Shown here: piece after piece, positions 8,264-17,910 of the stretch
How the letters are laid out: every line of letters starts with the position of its first letter
Position numbering within the stretch: the stretch's first letter is position 1
NCBI GenBank assembly: GCA_963728475.1
Contig: CAVSKL010000001.1
Location: forward strand, 620,001-684,000
Reading direction: 5' to 3'
DNA length: 64,000 bases
Source: CAVSKL01 sp963728475 [NCBI: Candidatus Eiseniibacteriota bacterium]
Lineage (GTDB): Bacteria > Eisenbacteria > RBG-16-71-46 > JABDJR01
Notes under the pieces: model-generated
The model's database searches: none
What the model saw: only the letters and a program-made list of their open reading frames with translations
What the model was told of the DNA's origin: nothing
Translations under genes and position numbers: made by a program

Positions 8264-11200
8264 ATGCCGAACCGGCCCGCGCCCCGCGTCTTGGTCCACC
8301 CCGACTTCCTGAGGCTGGAGGCCGAGCTGGTGGCGATCGTGCGCGGGCTGCGCGACGGCCCCGCCCACGCCTTCTTTCCCATCTTGATCCTCGTCCCTTC
8401 CCGGCGCCAGATGGCGCGGATCCGCCGGGTGCTGGCGGAAGCGTTCGGGGCGCTGGCCGGGGTCGAGGTGGCGCCCCATCTGGTTCTGGCCTACCGGTTG
8501 CTGGAAAACGAGTTGGAAGGGGCGCCGCCGGCGCTGCTCGGCCGTGCGGCCACCGACCTGCTGGTCGGGAAGTTCCTGGAGGAAACGCCGGGGAGCCCGC
8601 TCGCCGCCTATGCGCGCGAGCACCCGCCGGCGGTGGGACACCTGACCGGGCTCCTCCGTGAGCTGCGCGAGGCGGGAGTGGGGCCGGACGCGCTCCGGGA
8701 GAGCGCCTCCGGCGATGCGCGGACCGCCGAGGTCGCGTCGCTCCTCGCCCGGTACGAGCGGGCGCTCGCGGACCTGGCCGGGGCGGAACCGCCGTGGTCC
8801 GATCGTGCCGGCCTCCTGGCCCGGGCTGCCGCCGCCGCCCCGCGCCGCCCCCCCTTCCGCGCGGTCATCCAGTACGGGGCCTACGAGCTGGTGGGAATGA
8901 ACCTGGACCTGGTGCGGGCGCTTCCGTCGGAGACGCCGCCGGTTTTCCTGGTCCCCGCCGATCCCCTCGCCCCCGCCTTCGCCTACGCCCGGGACTTCAC
9001 GCGGCGCCACCTGGGGGTCGAACCGGCGGCGCTGGACGACGGCGCGGACGGGCCGCGCCCGGGGGTGCGGGCGGCGCGGCTCCTCCGCGTGCCGGAGCGG
9101 CCCGCGGACCCGGGAATGCCGATCGCGCTCATCCACGCCCAGGGCCCCGAGGCGGAACTCAACGCCGCCGCCCGCCGGGCCCTGGCCTGGATCCGGGACG
9201 GGGTGGCGCCGGCGGAGATCGCCATTCTCTCCCGGTCGCTCGAGCCCTACGAGCCGGTGGCCGAGACCGTGTTCGCGCGGCACCGGCTTCCGGTGGACAG
9301 CTCGGCCACGCTGGCGCTCTCGCGCCATCCCAAGGCGCGGGCGTTCCTGCTCCTGATCCGCGCCCTCGCTCGCGGGTTCGAGCGCCAGACCGTGGTCGAT
9401 CTTCTCCGCTCCCCCTACTTCCGGCTTCCGGAGGCGGCGCGCGAGACCCCCGGCCGATTCCGCCCGGACGCCTGGGACCGCTGGTCCCGGGTTCACCACG
9501 TGGTGGGGGGGCTCTCGGACTGGACGAGCGAACTCCCGGAGCGGGTCTCCGCCGCCGAGGCCCCGGAGTGGATCCGCGAGGACCCGGTCCAGGCTCGCGA
9601 GTTCGCCGAATCCCACCGCCGGAGCGTGGAGTCGGTGGAGCTTTTGGCCGGACTGGTGCGGAGCTGGGCCGGAGAGCAGGCGGCCTGGTCCCGCTGCCGC
9701 ACCGCCGCCGGGCACGCCCGCTTCCTGGACGAGCTGGCCGGACGCTGGATCCGCCGCTGGGGAGAGGCCGATCCCGGCGAACCCCAGGCCGCGGGAGCGG
9801 TGATCGACGCCCTGGCCGGGGTGCTGGAGGACCTGGCCGGACTGGACGCGGTGGCCGCGGCCACCGGGGCAGAGGGGGCCGGCGCGCTCTCCGACGTCTT
9901 CGCGTTCGTGACCGAGGCGGTGGAGACCGCCCGGCTCCCGTGGCCCCGGACCGACGGCGTCCGCTTCCTGGACGTGATGCAGGCCCGCGGCCTCACCTTC
10001 CGCCACGTGATCCTTCTCGGCTTCAACGCCGACCTCATGCCCCGCCGCCCTCGCGAGCACCTCCTCCTCCCCGACGCGGTGCGCCGGCGGGTGCGCGAAA
10101 CCGCCGGCCGGCCCCTGGCGGTGTCGCGCGAGGGGCGCGAAGAGGAGTGGCTGCTCTTCGCGCTGGTCCTCACCGCGGCCACCGAGTCGCTGACCGTCTC
10201 CTGGCAGCGCGCGGACTCGGAAGGCAAGGCGCGGACGGTGTCGCTCTTCCTGCGGGAGCTGGCCCGCGCCCTTCCCGGGAGCCCCGCCATGGCCGAGGTG
10301 CTGGCCGGGCGTGACCGGGACGGTGAACCGCTGGCTTGCGCGCCGGTCCGCGTTCCCACTCATCCCGCCCGCGCCGCGGAGTTCCTGGGGGAACGTACCG
10401 GGCTCCTCACCCGCGAGGAAGCGGCGCTGGTGGCTTCGGAACGGGCGCGCAAACCCGCCCCCGGGGTCGCCGCCTTCCTGAAGCGGCACGACCCGGACCT
10501 GGCCGCTTCCCTGGCCCCCGGACTGGCGCTGGTGGAGACGGTGGACGCCTTCCTGCGCGATCCCGGCGCGAACGCGCTCAAGACCCTCCGCTACGACGGC
10601 TTCCTGGGCGCGGCCACCGGATGGGAGCGGGCGTTCTCCTCGCGCGGCCTGGAGCACCTGGGCCGCTGCCCGCAGACCTTCTTCTTCCGCTACCTGCTGG
10701 GGGCGGCCCCCCTCGAGGAGGCGGCCGACGAGTACCGGTTCGAGGCGCGCGAGCTGGGACGCCACGTTCACGAACTCCTGGAGCGGGTGGTCACGGACCT
10801 CCAGCGCGACGGCCTCCTGGGCGGGGCAGCCCCGCCCCCGGCGGTGGTTGCGGCGGGCCTGGCCGCGGCGGAGCGCCACTGGCCCGCGGTGATGGAACCG
10901 GTGGCGCAGCGGGTGCGCCCGCGCTTCCCCGTCCTGTGGGAGAACGCGGAGCGGATCTGGCGCGGGGAGATCCGCGCGTTCCTGGAGGCCGACCTCCGCG
11001 CGCTGGCCGGCGAGCGCCGGGAGCTGGTGGCGGTGGAGACCCTGTGGAAGGCGGACGCGGTCCCGCTCCGGCACGGCAGCGCGCTCCTGCGCGCCCGCGG
11101 GGTGGAGGCGTCCGCGCCGGACGGCCTGGTGACGCTCCCCCTCCTGGGCATCCCCGACCGGGTGACCCGGACCGAGACCAACACCTGGGTGGTGAGCGAC

Positions 11201-11665
11201 TACAAGACCTCGGGCGAGCTGGCCAAGCGCGTGGAGGTGAAGGAATACCTGGCCGGCCGGCAGGTCCAGGCCCCGCTCTACGTGTTGCTGGCGGAGGCGC
11301 TCGGCGCGCCGGGGGAGGTCGCGGCCGAGCTGCTGGGCCTGGGCCCGGCCTACCTGCCCGACGCCGGCTTCGCCCGGGCCGGGGCCCAGCCTCTCGACCC
11401 CGTCGAGTTCGCCGCCTACCGCGCCGGGTTCGAGGAGACCCTGGGGGTGCTGGCCGCGCTGGCCCTGGGGGGGCGGTTCCCCTTCCGGCCCGGCCGCCAC
11501 TGCGACTGGTGCGACTTCCGTCCCGCCTGCCGGCGGCACCACTACCCGTCGGCGGCGCGGATGGAGGAGCATCACGCCTATCGCGAGTACTTCCGGCTCG
11601 AGGGAAAAGGAAAGCGCAAGCCCACCCTGGCCCAGGTGGAAGCCGCCGAAGGGATGGGCGCATGA
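8264..11665 (+). CDS. addB: AddB-like helicase-exonuclease subunit with PD-(D/E)XK nuclease
   Basis: Subunit of an AddAB-type double-strand-break resection complex, 1133 residues from this start. The N-terminal two thirds resemble a UvrD-like fold without a good Walker A, as in AddB. The segment GLTFRHVILLGFNADLMPRR (about residue 575) matches the helicase-like motif V area. The C-terminus is a RecB-family nuclease: an isolated Cys in GLEHLGRCPQTFF, the catalytic block ending SDYKTSGEL, and the trailing cysteines CDWCDFRPAC, together the layout of an iron-sulfur-stapled nuclease. The start at 8264 is preferred over 8240 because AGGAT sits at a good distance. The stop overlaps the addA start (ATGA), implying translational coupling. 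Confidence 0.85.
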   Translation: MPNRPAPRVLVHPDFLRLEAELVAIVRGLRDGPAHAFFPILILVPSRRQMARIRRVLAEAFGALAGVEVAPHLVLAYRLLENELEGAPPALLGRAATDLLVGKFLEETPGSPLAAYAREHPPAVGHLTGLLRELREAGVGPDALRESASGDARTAEVASLLARYERALADLAGAEPPWSDRAGLLARAAAAAPRRPPFRAVIQYGAYELVGMNLDLVRALPSETPPVFLVPADPLAPAFAYARDFTRRHLGVEPAALDDGADGPRPGVRAARLLRVPERPADPGMPIALIHAQGPEAELNAAARRALAWIRDGVAPAEIAILSRSLEPYEPVAETVFARHRLPVDSSATLALSRHPKARAFLLLIRALARGFERQTVVDLLRSPYFRLPEAARETPGRFRPDAWDRWSRVHHVVGGLSDWTSELPERVSAAEAPEWIREDPVQAREFAESHRRSVESVELLAGLVRSWAGEQAAWSRCRTAAGHARFLDELAGRWIRRWGEADPGEPQAAGAVIDALAGVLEDLAGLDAVAAATGAEGAGALSDVFAFVTEAVETARLPWPRTDGVRFLDVMQARGLTFRHVILLGFNADLMPRRPREHLLLPDAVRRRVRETAGRPLAVSREGREEEWLLFALVLTAATESLTVSWQRADSEGKARTVSLFLRELARALPGSPAMAEVLAGRDRDGEPLACAPVRVPTHPARAAEFLGERTGLLTREEAALVASERARKPAPGVAAFLKRHDPDLAASLAPGLALVETVDAFLRDPGANALKTLRYDGFLGAATGWERAFSSRGLEHLGRCPQTFFFRYLLGAAPLEEAADEYRFEARELGRHVHELLERVVTDLQRDGLLGGAAPPPAVVAAGLAAAERHWPAVMEPVAQRVRPRFPVLWENAERIWRGEIRAFLEADLRALAGERRELVAVETLWKADAVPLRHGSALLRARGVEASAPDGLVTLPLLGIPDRVTRTETNTWVVSDYKTSGELAKRVEVKEYLAGRQVQAPLYVLLAEALGAPGEVAAELLGLGPAYLPDAGFARAGAQPLDPVEFAAYRAGFEETLGVLAALALGGRFPFRPGRHCDWCDFRPACRRHHYPSAARMEEHHAYREYFRLEGKGKRKPTLAQVEAAEGMGA

Positions 11666-14600
11666 CGGTGCGGCCGCTTTCCGACGCCGCCGCCCGGAGG
11701 ACCGCGGCCACCGAGTTCGGCCGGAACCTGGTGGTGATCGCCGGCGCCGGAACCGGCAAGACCAGCCTGGTGGTGGAACGGTTCCTGAACCTGCTCCTCG
11801 GCCGCGAGGTGCCGCTGGAGTCGGTGACCGCGATCACCTTCACCGAGAAGGCGGCGGGCGAGATGCGGGAGCGGGTGGCGGCCGCGCTCGACGACGTGGT
11901 GCTGGCCACCGCGCCCGGCGGGGCGGCGCCGGCGGCCCACGGCGAGGCGGCGCGGAGCCTCGGGTGGCTGCGCGGCGAGCGGGGGCTGGCCGACGACGCC
12001 CTCCACGCCCGCGCCCGCGCGATCCTGGACGACCTGGACGGAGCCGGGATCGGCACCATTCACGGCTGGTGCTCCGACTTCCTCCGACGCCGCGCGCTGG
12101 AGGCGGACCTGCCTCCGGAGTTCGGGGTGGACGAGGGGTTGGCCCAGGAGATCCTCTTCGATGAGATGTGGCCGGAGTTCCTGGCCCGCGAGCTGGGCCC
12201 CCGGGCGGAGCGGGGCGCGCTCTGGTCGGAGGTGCTGGCCGCGTTCCTCGAGAACGAGATCGAGGACGCCGCCCGCTCGATCGCCCTGGACCCGCCGGCC
12301 TGCGACCTGCTGGCCCGGGAGGGCTACGTGCCGCTCGACGCGCGCGACGCGTTCGGCGCCGAGGCCTCGGAGCTGGGGCGGCGGCTCGCCGGGGATCGCG
12401 GGGAGGTCTCCACCCGGAGCGCGATGCCGCGGTTCCTCGATACCGCGACCGCGCTCCTGGACGCGTTCTCCGAGGGGGGCCCGGAGGGGCTCCGGGCGGT
12501 GGACCCGGCGACGCTGCCCTTTCCGGAGTACGCGGACAAGATGCCGACGGCGGGGAAGGGCGTGCCCGGCAAGGACGAGATCGAGGCGCGGGCCAAGGCG
12601 GCGCAGAAGCTGCTGAAGCGTCTTCGCGAGATCGACGAGGGGGTCTTCCCCAGGCTCTTCGAGGCCCTCCGTCCGTTCGCCGCCGCCTTCCGCCGGCGGG
12701 TGGTGCATGAGGGGAGCCTGGCCTACGAGGACCTGTTGCTCCTGGCGCGGAACCTGTTGCGGGACGATCCGGCGGTGCGCCGGTCCGAGGCGCGGCGCGC
12801 CCGGGCGATCCTGGTGGACGAGTTCCAGGACACCGATCCGCTCCAATACGAGATCGTCTTTCTCCTGGCCGCCCGCGAGGACGCGGGGACGATCGACGAC
12901 CCCTTCGCGGCGCCCCTCGATCCGGGGCGGCTCTTCATCGTGGGAGACCCCAAGCAGTCCATCTACCGCTTCCGCGGGGCGGACATGGCCGCGTTCACCC
13001 GGGCCCGGGAGCGGGTGAGCGGGGGGAAGGGCGCCGAGGGCCTGGTCACCAACTTCCGGAGCGTGCCCGAGATCCTGGATCCGGTGAACCGGCTCTTCGG
13101 GAACTGGATCGGGGCGGGCGACCCGGATCGCCACGTGGAGCCGGAGTACGAGGCCATCGCCTCTCACCGCGTCCCGGCGGGCGAGTTCCGGACCGAGCTC
13201 CGTTCGGTGATCTCTCCGGACGGCACCCTGGCCGGGAGCCGTCGCGAGGCCGAGGCGAGGGAGGTGGCGCGCGAGATCCTGGAACTCTGCCGGCCGGCCT
13301 CGGGGGGCGGGTACGACTTCCGCGACGTGGCGGTGCTCTTCCGGTCGCTCAACGACGCCGTCCTCTATACCCGGGTGATGCGGGAGGCGGGGATCGAGTT
13401 CGTGGTCGACGGCGGCAAGGCCTTCACCGAGCGGCCGGAGGTGGTGGAGGCGCTGGCGTTGCTGCGGGCGCTGGCCAACCCCGCCGATCCGGTGGCCACC
13501 CTGGCCGTCCTCCGCTCCAGCCTGGGCGGGGCCGCCGACCTCGAGCTGGCCGCCTATGCGAAGGCGGGCGGACGCTGGTACTGGCCCTCCGAGCCGCTTC
13601 CCGCCGCGGCCGGAGCCGCCCCGGTGGTGGCCGCGGGCCTGGCCCGGTTGCGCGAGCTGGATGCCGCGACCCGCTACCTCCCGGTGGACCGGCGCATTCT
13701 CGCCGTCCTCACCGAGAGCGGGTTCCTCCTCGTCCAGGCCGGCTACCAGGAGGGTGCGCAGCGCACGGCCAACGTACGGAAGCTGGCCGAGCGCGCGGCC
13801 ACCCTGGCCCGGGAGCAGGGGCTGACCCTGGAGGAGGCGATCCGGAGCCTCGAGGATGAATTCACCGGAAATCGCACGATCGGCGAGAGCCCGCTGGCCG
13901 ACGAGGCGGTGGACGCGGTGCGCGTCCTCACCATGCACAAGGCCAAGGGGCTGGAGTACCCGGTAGTGATCCTCCCCGATCTCTGCCGCGGCACCCATCC
14001 CAACCTGGCGGAGACGCGGGTGCGGGTGTTCCGGGGGCGTGGCCCCGACCGGCTGTCGGCGGTGGTGACGGGGCGGGTGGTGCGGCGGAACACCGCCGCG
14101 GTGCTGGCCGAGGTCGAGAACGCCCGCCACGAGGCGGCCGAGGAGAAGCGCCTTCTCTACGTGGCCGCCACCCGGGCCCGGGAGCGGCTGATCCTGGTCA
14201 ACAGCGCGGTCCAGAGCTTCAACTCGTGGATGAAGGGGATCATGGAGCACTGGGGATACGCGGTGGACAAGGACCACCCGGAGGATCCCTTCAGCGGCTG
14301 CGGCACGGAGCTGGCGGGAGGGACGGTGCTCCACCGGGTGGTGACCGCGGGACCGCCGCCGGTGGGCGAGGCCGCACGCACCCCGCTCGACCCCGCGGCC
14401 CTGGCCGGGGCCTTCCGCGACGCCGCCCTTCTGGCGTCGGGGGCGGTCGCGCGCCGTTCGCGGACCCCCAGCGCCGACCATCGCGCCGAGACCGCCGACT
14501 CCCGCGCCGAGGACGCGGCGGAGACCCCCGGGGCCCGCCGGCGCGACCTGGCCCGGGCGGCGGGAGGCGCGGTCCACGCCGTGCTCGAGCACTGGGACTT

Positions 14601-15027
14601 CCGGGAACCGGCGGCGGTGCCGGAGCTGGTGCGCCGGGCCGCCCCGGGGTCGGCGGCGGAGTTCGGCCTGGACCCCGCCGACGTGCTGGAAGCGGCGGGA
14701 GAGCTTCTGGCCGGGTTCGTGACCTCGGAACTTCCGTCACGGCTGGCCGGGGCCGAGATCCTGGGCCGCGAACTCCCGGTCCTGTACCTGGACGACGCGG
14801 GCACCGTCGTCCACGGCTACGCCGACCTGGTCTACCGGCTGGACGGCCGGGTGCACGTGGCCGACTACAAGACCGACGCCGGCGACCCGCGCGCGCTGGC
14901 CGAACACTACCGGGCACAGCTCGCCGACTACGCCGCCGCGGTGCGCGGCGCCCTGGGATTGAACGAGGATCCGGTGGCCGAGCTCATCCTGGTGCGGCCG
15001 GGAATCCGGGTGGAGACCGCGACGTGA
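11662..15027 (+). CDS. addA: AddA-like UvrD/RecB-family helicase-nuclease
   Basis: ATP-dependent 3'-5' DNA helicase with a C-terminal nuclease, partner of the preceding AddB-like protein in recombinational repair, 1121 residues. Helicase motifs appear in order: Walker A GAGTGKTS (about 27-34), TFTEKAAGEMRERV (Ia), DEFQDTDPLQYE (II), GDPKQSIYRFRGAD (III), LTMHKAKGLEYPVV (V) and LLYVAATRARERL (VI). The C-terminal RecB-like nuclease carries the Asp/Glu/Lys site in the stretch from HGYADLVY to VADYKTDAG. Its ATG overlaps the stop of addB and its own stop overlaps the GTG of the following phosphatase gene, so the three genes form one operon. Confidence 0.92.
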   Translation: MTVRPLSDAAARRTAATEFGRNLVVIAGAGTGKTSLVVERFLNLLLGREVPLESVTAITFTEKAAGEMRERVAAALDDVVLATAPGGAAPAAHGEAARSLGWLRGERGLADDALHARARAILDDLDGAGIGTIHGWCSDFLRRRALEADLPPEFGVDEGLAQEILFDEMWPEFLARELGPRAERGALWSEVLAAFLENEIEDAARSIALDPPACDLLAREGYVPLDARDAFGAEASELGRRLAGDRGEVSTRSAMPRFLDTATALLDAFSEGGPEGLRAVDPATLPFPEYADKMPTAGKGVPGKDEIEARAKAAQKLLKRLREIDEGVFPRLFEALRPFAAAFRRRVVHEGSLAYEDLLLLARNLLRDDPAVRRSEARRARAILVDEFQDTDPLQYEIVFLLAAREDAGTIDDPFAAPLDPGRLFIVGDPKQSIYRFRGADMAAFTRARERVSGGKGAEGLVTNFRSVPEILDPVNRLFGNWIGAGDPDRHVEPEYEAIASHRVPAGEFRTELRSVISPDGTLAGSRREAEAREVAREILELCRPASGGGYDFRDVAVLFRSLNDAVLYTRVMREAGIEFVVDGGKAFTERPEVVEALALLRALANPADPVATLAVLRSSLGGAADLELAAYAKAGGRWYWPSEPLPAAAGAAPVVAAGLARLRELDAATRYLPVDRRILAVLTESGFLLVQAGYQEGAQRTANVRKLAERAATLAREQGLTLEEAIRSLEDEFTGNRTIGESPLADEAVDAVRVLTMHKAKGLEYPVVILPDLCRGTHPNLAETRVRVFRGRGPDRLSAVVTGRVVRRNTAAVLAEVENARHEAAEEKRLLYVAATRARERLILVNSAVQSFNSWMKGIMEHWGYAVDKDHPEDPFSGCGTELAGGTVLHRVVTAGPPPVGEAARTPLDPAALAGAFRDAALLASGAVARRSRTPSADHRAETADSRAEDAAETPGARRRDLARAAGGAVHAVLEHWDFREPAAVPELVRRAAPGSAAEFGLDPADVLEAAGELLAGFVTSELPSRLAGAEILGRELPVLYLDDAGTVVHGYADLVYRLDGRVHVADYKTDAGDPRALAEHYRAQLADYAAAVRGALGLNEDPVAELILVRPGIRVETAT

Positions 15028-15893
15028 ACGACCTGCCGCCCATCACCGTGCCGGAGTTGCTGGAGCGCTACGCCTGCATCCTGCTCGACGCCTACGGCGT
15101 GCTGATCACCCACGACCATCCGCTTCCCGGGGCCGGCGCCTTCATCGCCCACCTGAACGCGGTGGGGAAGCCCTACTTCATCCTCACCAACGACGGGTCC
15201 CGGCTTCCCGAGACCGCCGCCCGCCGATACCGGGAGTTCGGGATCGCGGTCGACGCCGGCCGGGTGATCACCTCGGGCCTGACCCTCGCCCCGTACTTCG
15301 AGGAGCACGGCCTGCGCGGCGCCCAGACGGGAGTGCTCGGCCCGCCGGACTCACTCGAGTACGTGCGCCGGGCTGGCGGGGTCCCGGTGCCGCTGGCGAA
15401 CGGCGCCGAGGCCGAGGTGGTGGTGGTGTGCGACGAGGGGGGCTACGACCTCCTCCCCGGGGTGGACGCGGCGCTGAGCCTGGTTCACCGGCGGCTGGAG
15501 GCGGGGCTCCCGACCCCGCTCATCCTCGCCAACCCGGACCTCATTTACCCGGCGGGGCCGGGCCGGTTCGGGATCACCGGCGGGGCGGTGGCATTCCTGA
15601 TCGAGAACGCTTTGCGGGCGCTCCATCCCGGCCGCGAGGATCTCCGCTTCGTGCCTCTGGGGAAGCCTCATGCACCCATGTTCCGGGAAGCGGAGCACCG
15701 CGCGGGGACCCGCGACCTAGTCATGGTCGGTGACCAGATCTCCACCGACATCCGGGGGGCGTCGCGGTTCGGGATCGCGAGCGCGCTGGTGCTGACCGGG
15801 GTCACCCGATTCGACGGGCGGGTTCTGGGCGGCGAGGACCGCCCCACATGGGTGCTGCGCGCGCTGGAACCGGAGGGGGCGAACAAAGTTTAA
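15024..15893 (+). CDS. HAD superfamily IIA phosphatase (NagD-like)
   Basis: Cytoplasmic HAD-type hydrolase of 289 residues. Motif I is LLDAYGVLI (Asp nucleophile, about residues 20-28; the second Asp of the usual DxD is replaced by Tyr, which occurs in some IIA members or lowers activity). Motif II is the ILTNDGS strand, the cap domain is of the C2 size and position, the Lys lies in PLGKPHAPMF, and motif IV is MVGDQISTDIRGA. Family members dephosphorylate sugar or pyridoxal phosphates; the substrate is not known here. The GTG start overlaps the addA stop (GTGA). The stop codon lies in the first bases of the tandem-repeat array beginning at 15890, so the repeat unit supplies the last residue or two. 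Confidence 0.85.
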   Translation: MNDLPPITVPELLERYACILLDAYGVLITHDHPLPGAGAFIAHLNAVGKPYFILTNDGSRLPETAARRYREFGIAVDAGRVITSGLTLAPYFEEHGLRGAQTGVLGPPDSLEYVRRAGGVPVPLANGAEAEVVVVCDEGGYDLLPGVDAALSLVHRRLEAGLPTPLILANPDLIYPAGPGRFGITGGAVAFLIENALRALHPGREDLRFVPLGKPHAPMFREAEHRAGTRDLVMVGDQISTDIRGASRFGIASALVLTGVTRFDGRVLGGEDRPTWVLRALEPEGANKV

Positions 15894-17265
15894 CTTATTG
15901 CCGCACATGATGATACCCGGGTACGGGGAAACTCATTTTCGCACACGATGATACCCGGATACGTGGATACAAGCGATTTTGGTTGTGCTCGGGGCCAGCG
16001 ATATGGGTTCTCCACGTCCGCGCGGCGGCGCGGACCCGCCCGGTTCAAGGAAGAATGCGCCCGCGCGAGCTGGGGAGGTGCGGGACCCGGGTCCCTATTC
16101 TCGAAACGAGCGCCGAACGGACTGGACCGGCGATGGGCAACGACCGGACTGAATCGACGATGGGCACCGACCGAACTGGACCGGCGATGAACTGGATCGG
16201 CGATGGGCAACGACCGAACTGGACCGGCGATATTCGGCGAACCAGTCTTAACTTATTGTCGCACACGACGATACCCGGGTACACGGATACAAGCGATTTT
16301 GGTTGTGCTCGGGGCCACCGATCTTGGTTCTCCACGTCGGCGCGGCAGCGCGGACCGCCCGGTTCAAGGAAGAATGCGCCCGCGCGAGCTGGGGAGGCGC
16401 GGGACCCGGGTCCCTATTCTCGAAACGAGCGCCGACCGGACTGGACCGGCGATGGGCAACGACCGAACTGGACCGGCCATGCACTGGACCGGCGATGAGC
16501 GCCGACCGGACTGGACCGGCGATATTCGGCGAACCAGTCTTAACTTATTGTCGCACACGACGATACCCGGGTACACGGATACAAGCGATTTTGGTTGTGC
16601 TCGGGGCCACCGATCTTGGTTCTCCACGTCGGCGCGGCAGCGCGGACCGCCCGGTTCAAGGAAGAATGCGCCCGCGCGAGCTGGGGAGGCGCGGGACCCG
16701 GGTCCCTATTCTCGAAACAAGCGCCGACCGGACTGGACCGGCGATGAGCACCGACCGAATTGGACCGGCGATGAGCGCCGACCGAACTGGACCGGCGAAA
16801 TTCGGCGAACCAGTCTTAACTTATTGTCGCACACGACGATACCCGGGTACACGGATACAAGCGATTTTGGTTGTGCTCGGGGCCACCGATCTTGGTTCTC
16901 CACGTCGGCGCGGCAGCGCGGACCGCCCGGTTCAAGGAAGAATGCGCCCGCGCGAGCTGGGGAGGCGCGGGACCCGGGTCCCTATTCTCGAAACAAGCGC
17001 CGACCGGACTGGACCGGCGATGAACTGGACCGGCGATATTCGGCGAACCAGTCTTAACTTATTGTCGCACACGACGATACCCGGGTACACGGATACAAGC
17101 GATTTTGGTTGTGCTCGGGGCCAGCGATCTTGGTTCTCCACGTCCGCGGCGGCGGCGCGGACCGCCCGGTTCAAGGGAGACTGCGCCCGCGCGAGCTGGG
17201 GAGGCGCGGGACCCGGGTCCCTATTCTCGAAACGAGCGCCGACCGGACTGAATCGACGATGGGCA
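15890..17265 (+). repeat. Tandem array of five long non-coding repeats (array 1)
   Basis: Five direct copies begin with TTAACTTATTG at 15890, 16248, 16540, 16816 and 17054, giving periods of 358, 292, 276 and 238 bp. Each has a conserved 200-bp core that contains two palindromes centred on CCCGGG: TACCCGGGTA near the start and GGGACCCGGGTCCC followed by TATTCTCGAAAC. The length differences come from a variable number of a roughly 27-bp element (GACCGGACTGGACCGGCGAT and variants) after the core. Reading frames through the array are opened by the repetition itself and shift between copies, so I do not call genes here. The array lies between the HAD gene and an M28 peptidase gene. Confidence 0.9.
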
Positions 17266-17280
17266 CCGACCGAATCAGGC

Positions 17281-17378
17281 CAGGCGCCCGGCGACTTCGA
17301 GTGTTGATCGCGTTCCGACTGAAGCGGGCCAGGCGCCCGGCGACTTCGAGTGTTGAACGCGTTCCGACCGAAGTGGGC
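17281..17378 (+). repeat. Two 49-bp direct repeats
   Basis: CAGGCGCCCGGCGACTTCGA recurs at 17281 and 17330, each followed by GTGTTGA and a GCGTTCCGAC block. The second copy differs from the first at a few positions. It continues the repetitive stretch after array 1 and is not coding. Confidence 0.75.
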
Positions 17379-17463
17379 CGGCGCCCGAGCGCGAAGGCGG
17401 GCCTGAGGCGGTGATGCGCAGGCCTGCTGCGAGGGACGCCACGCCGAAGGGGGACCCGCCGCC

Positions 17464-17742
17464 GCGAGCGGGACGCCGGACCGCGCCGGTCCCGACTCGA
17501 CCGAGAACGCGAGCGGGACGCCGGACCGCGCCGGTCCCGACTCGACCGAGAACGCGAGCGGGACGCCGGACCGCGCCGGTCTCGACCCGATCGAGAACGC
17601 GAGCGGGACGCCGGACCGCGCCCCGGAACTTCCGACGCCGGACCGCGCCCCGGAACTACCGACGCCGGACCGCGTCCCGGAACTACCGACGCCGGACCGC
17701 GCCCCGGAACTTCCGACGCCGGACCGCGCCCCGGAACGACCG
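17464..17742 (+). repeat. 45-bp and 27-bp tandem repeats
   Basis: Copies of a 45-bp unit beginning GCGAGCGGGACGCCGGACCG start at 17464, 17509 and 17554, and a fourth, partial one at 17599. This passes into five copies of a 27-bp unit (GACGCCGGACCGCGCCCCGG plus seven bases) from 17607 to about 17742. Both unit lengths are multiples of three, so open frames exist on both strands, but the translations are Arg/Pro/Ala low-complexity with no credible start or neighbouring function. The stretch from 17743 to 17910 up to the peptidase gene holds nothing else that I can see. Confidence 0.8.
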
Positions 17743-17910
17743 ACACGCAGCGCCACCGCGATGATAGGGTTCACCCGCGAGGAGCGGCGGCCGGCGCCGC
17801 GCCGGTACTGTTCACGTCCACGCGGGGATCCTTTCAAGCTCCCGCCCTGGCCCGATCGGCGGCCCCGGCCGGCGGCGTCGATCGAGCCCGGCCGGTAGCG
17901 CGGGAGAGGC

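Noticed and set aside
10336-11660. Open frame in the same direction as addB and running into addA
   Set aside because: Before 11662 the frame encodes Arg/Gly/Pro-rich nonsense; the addA protein starts at 11662 with an ATGA overlap.
15890-17265. CRISPR array
   Set aside because: Units are over 230 bp with partly repeated spacers and no short repeat of 24-40 bp; no cas gene is near.
15948-17307. Several open frames with RTGPAM or TGDIRRTS repeats in array 1
   Set aside because: They follow the repeat period, change frame between copies, and have no fixed start site or composition of a real protein.
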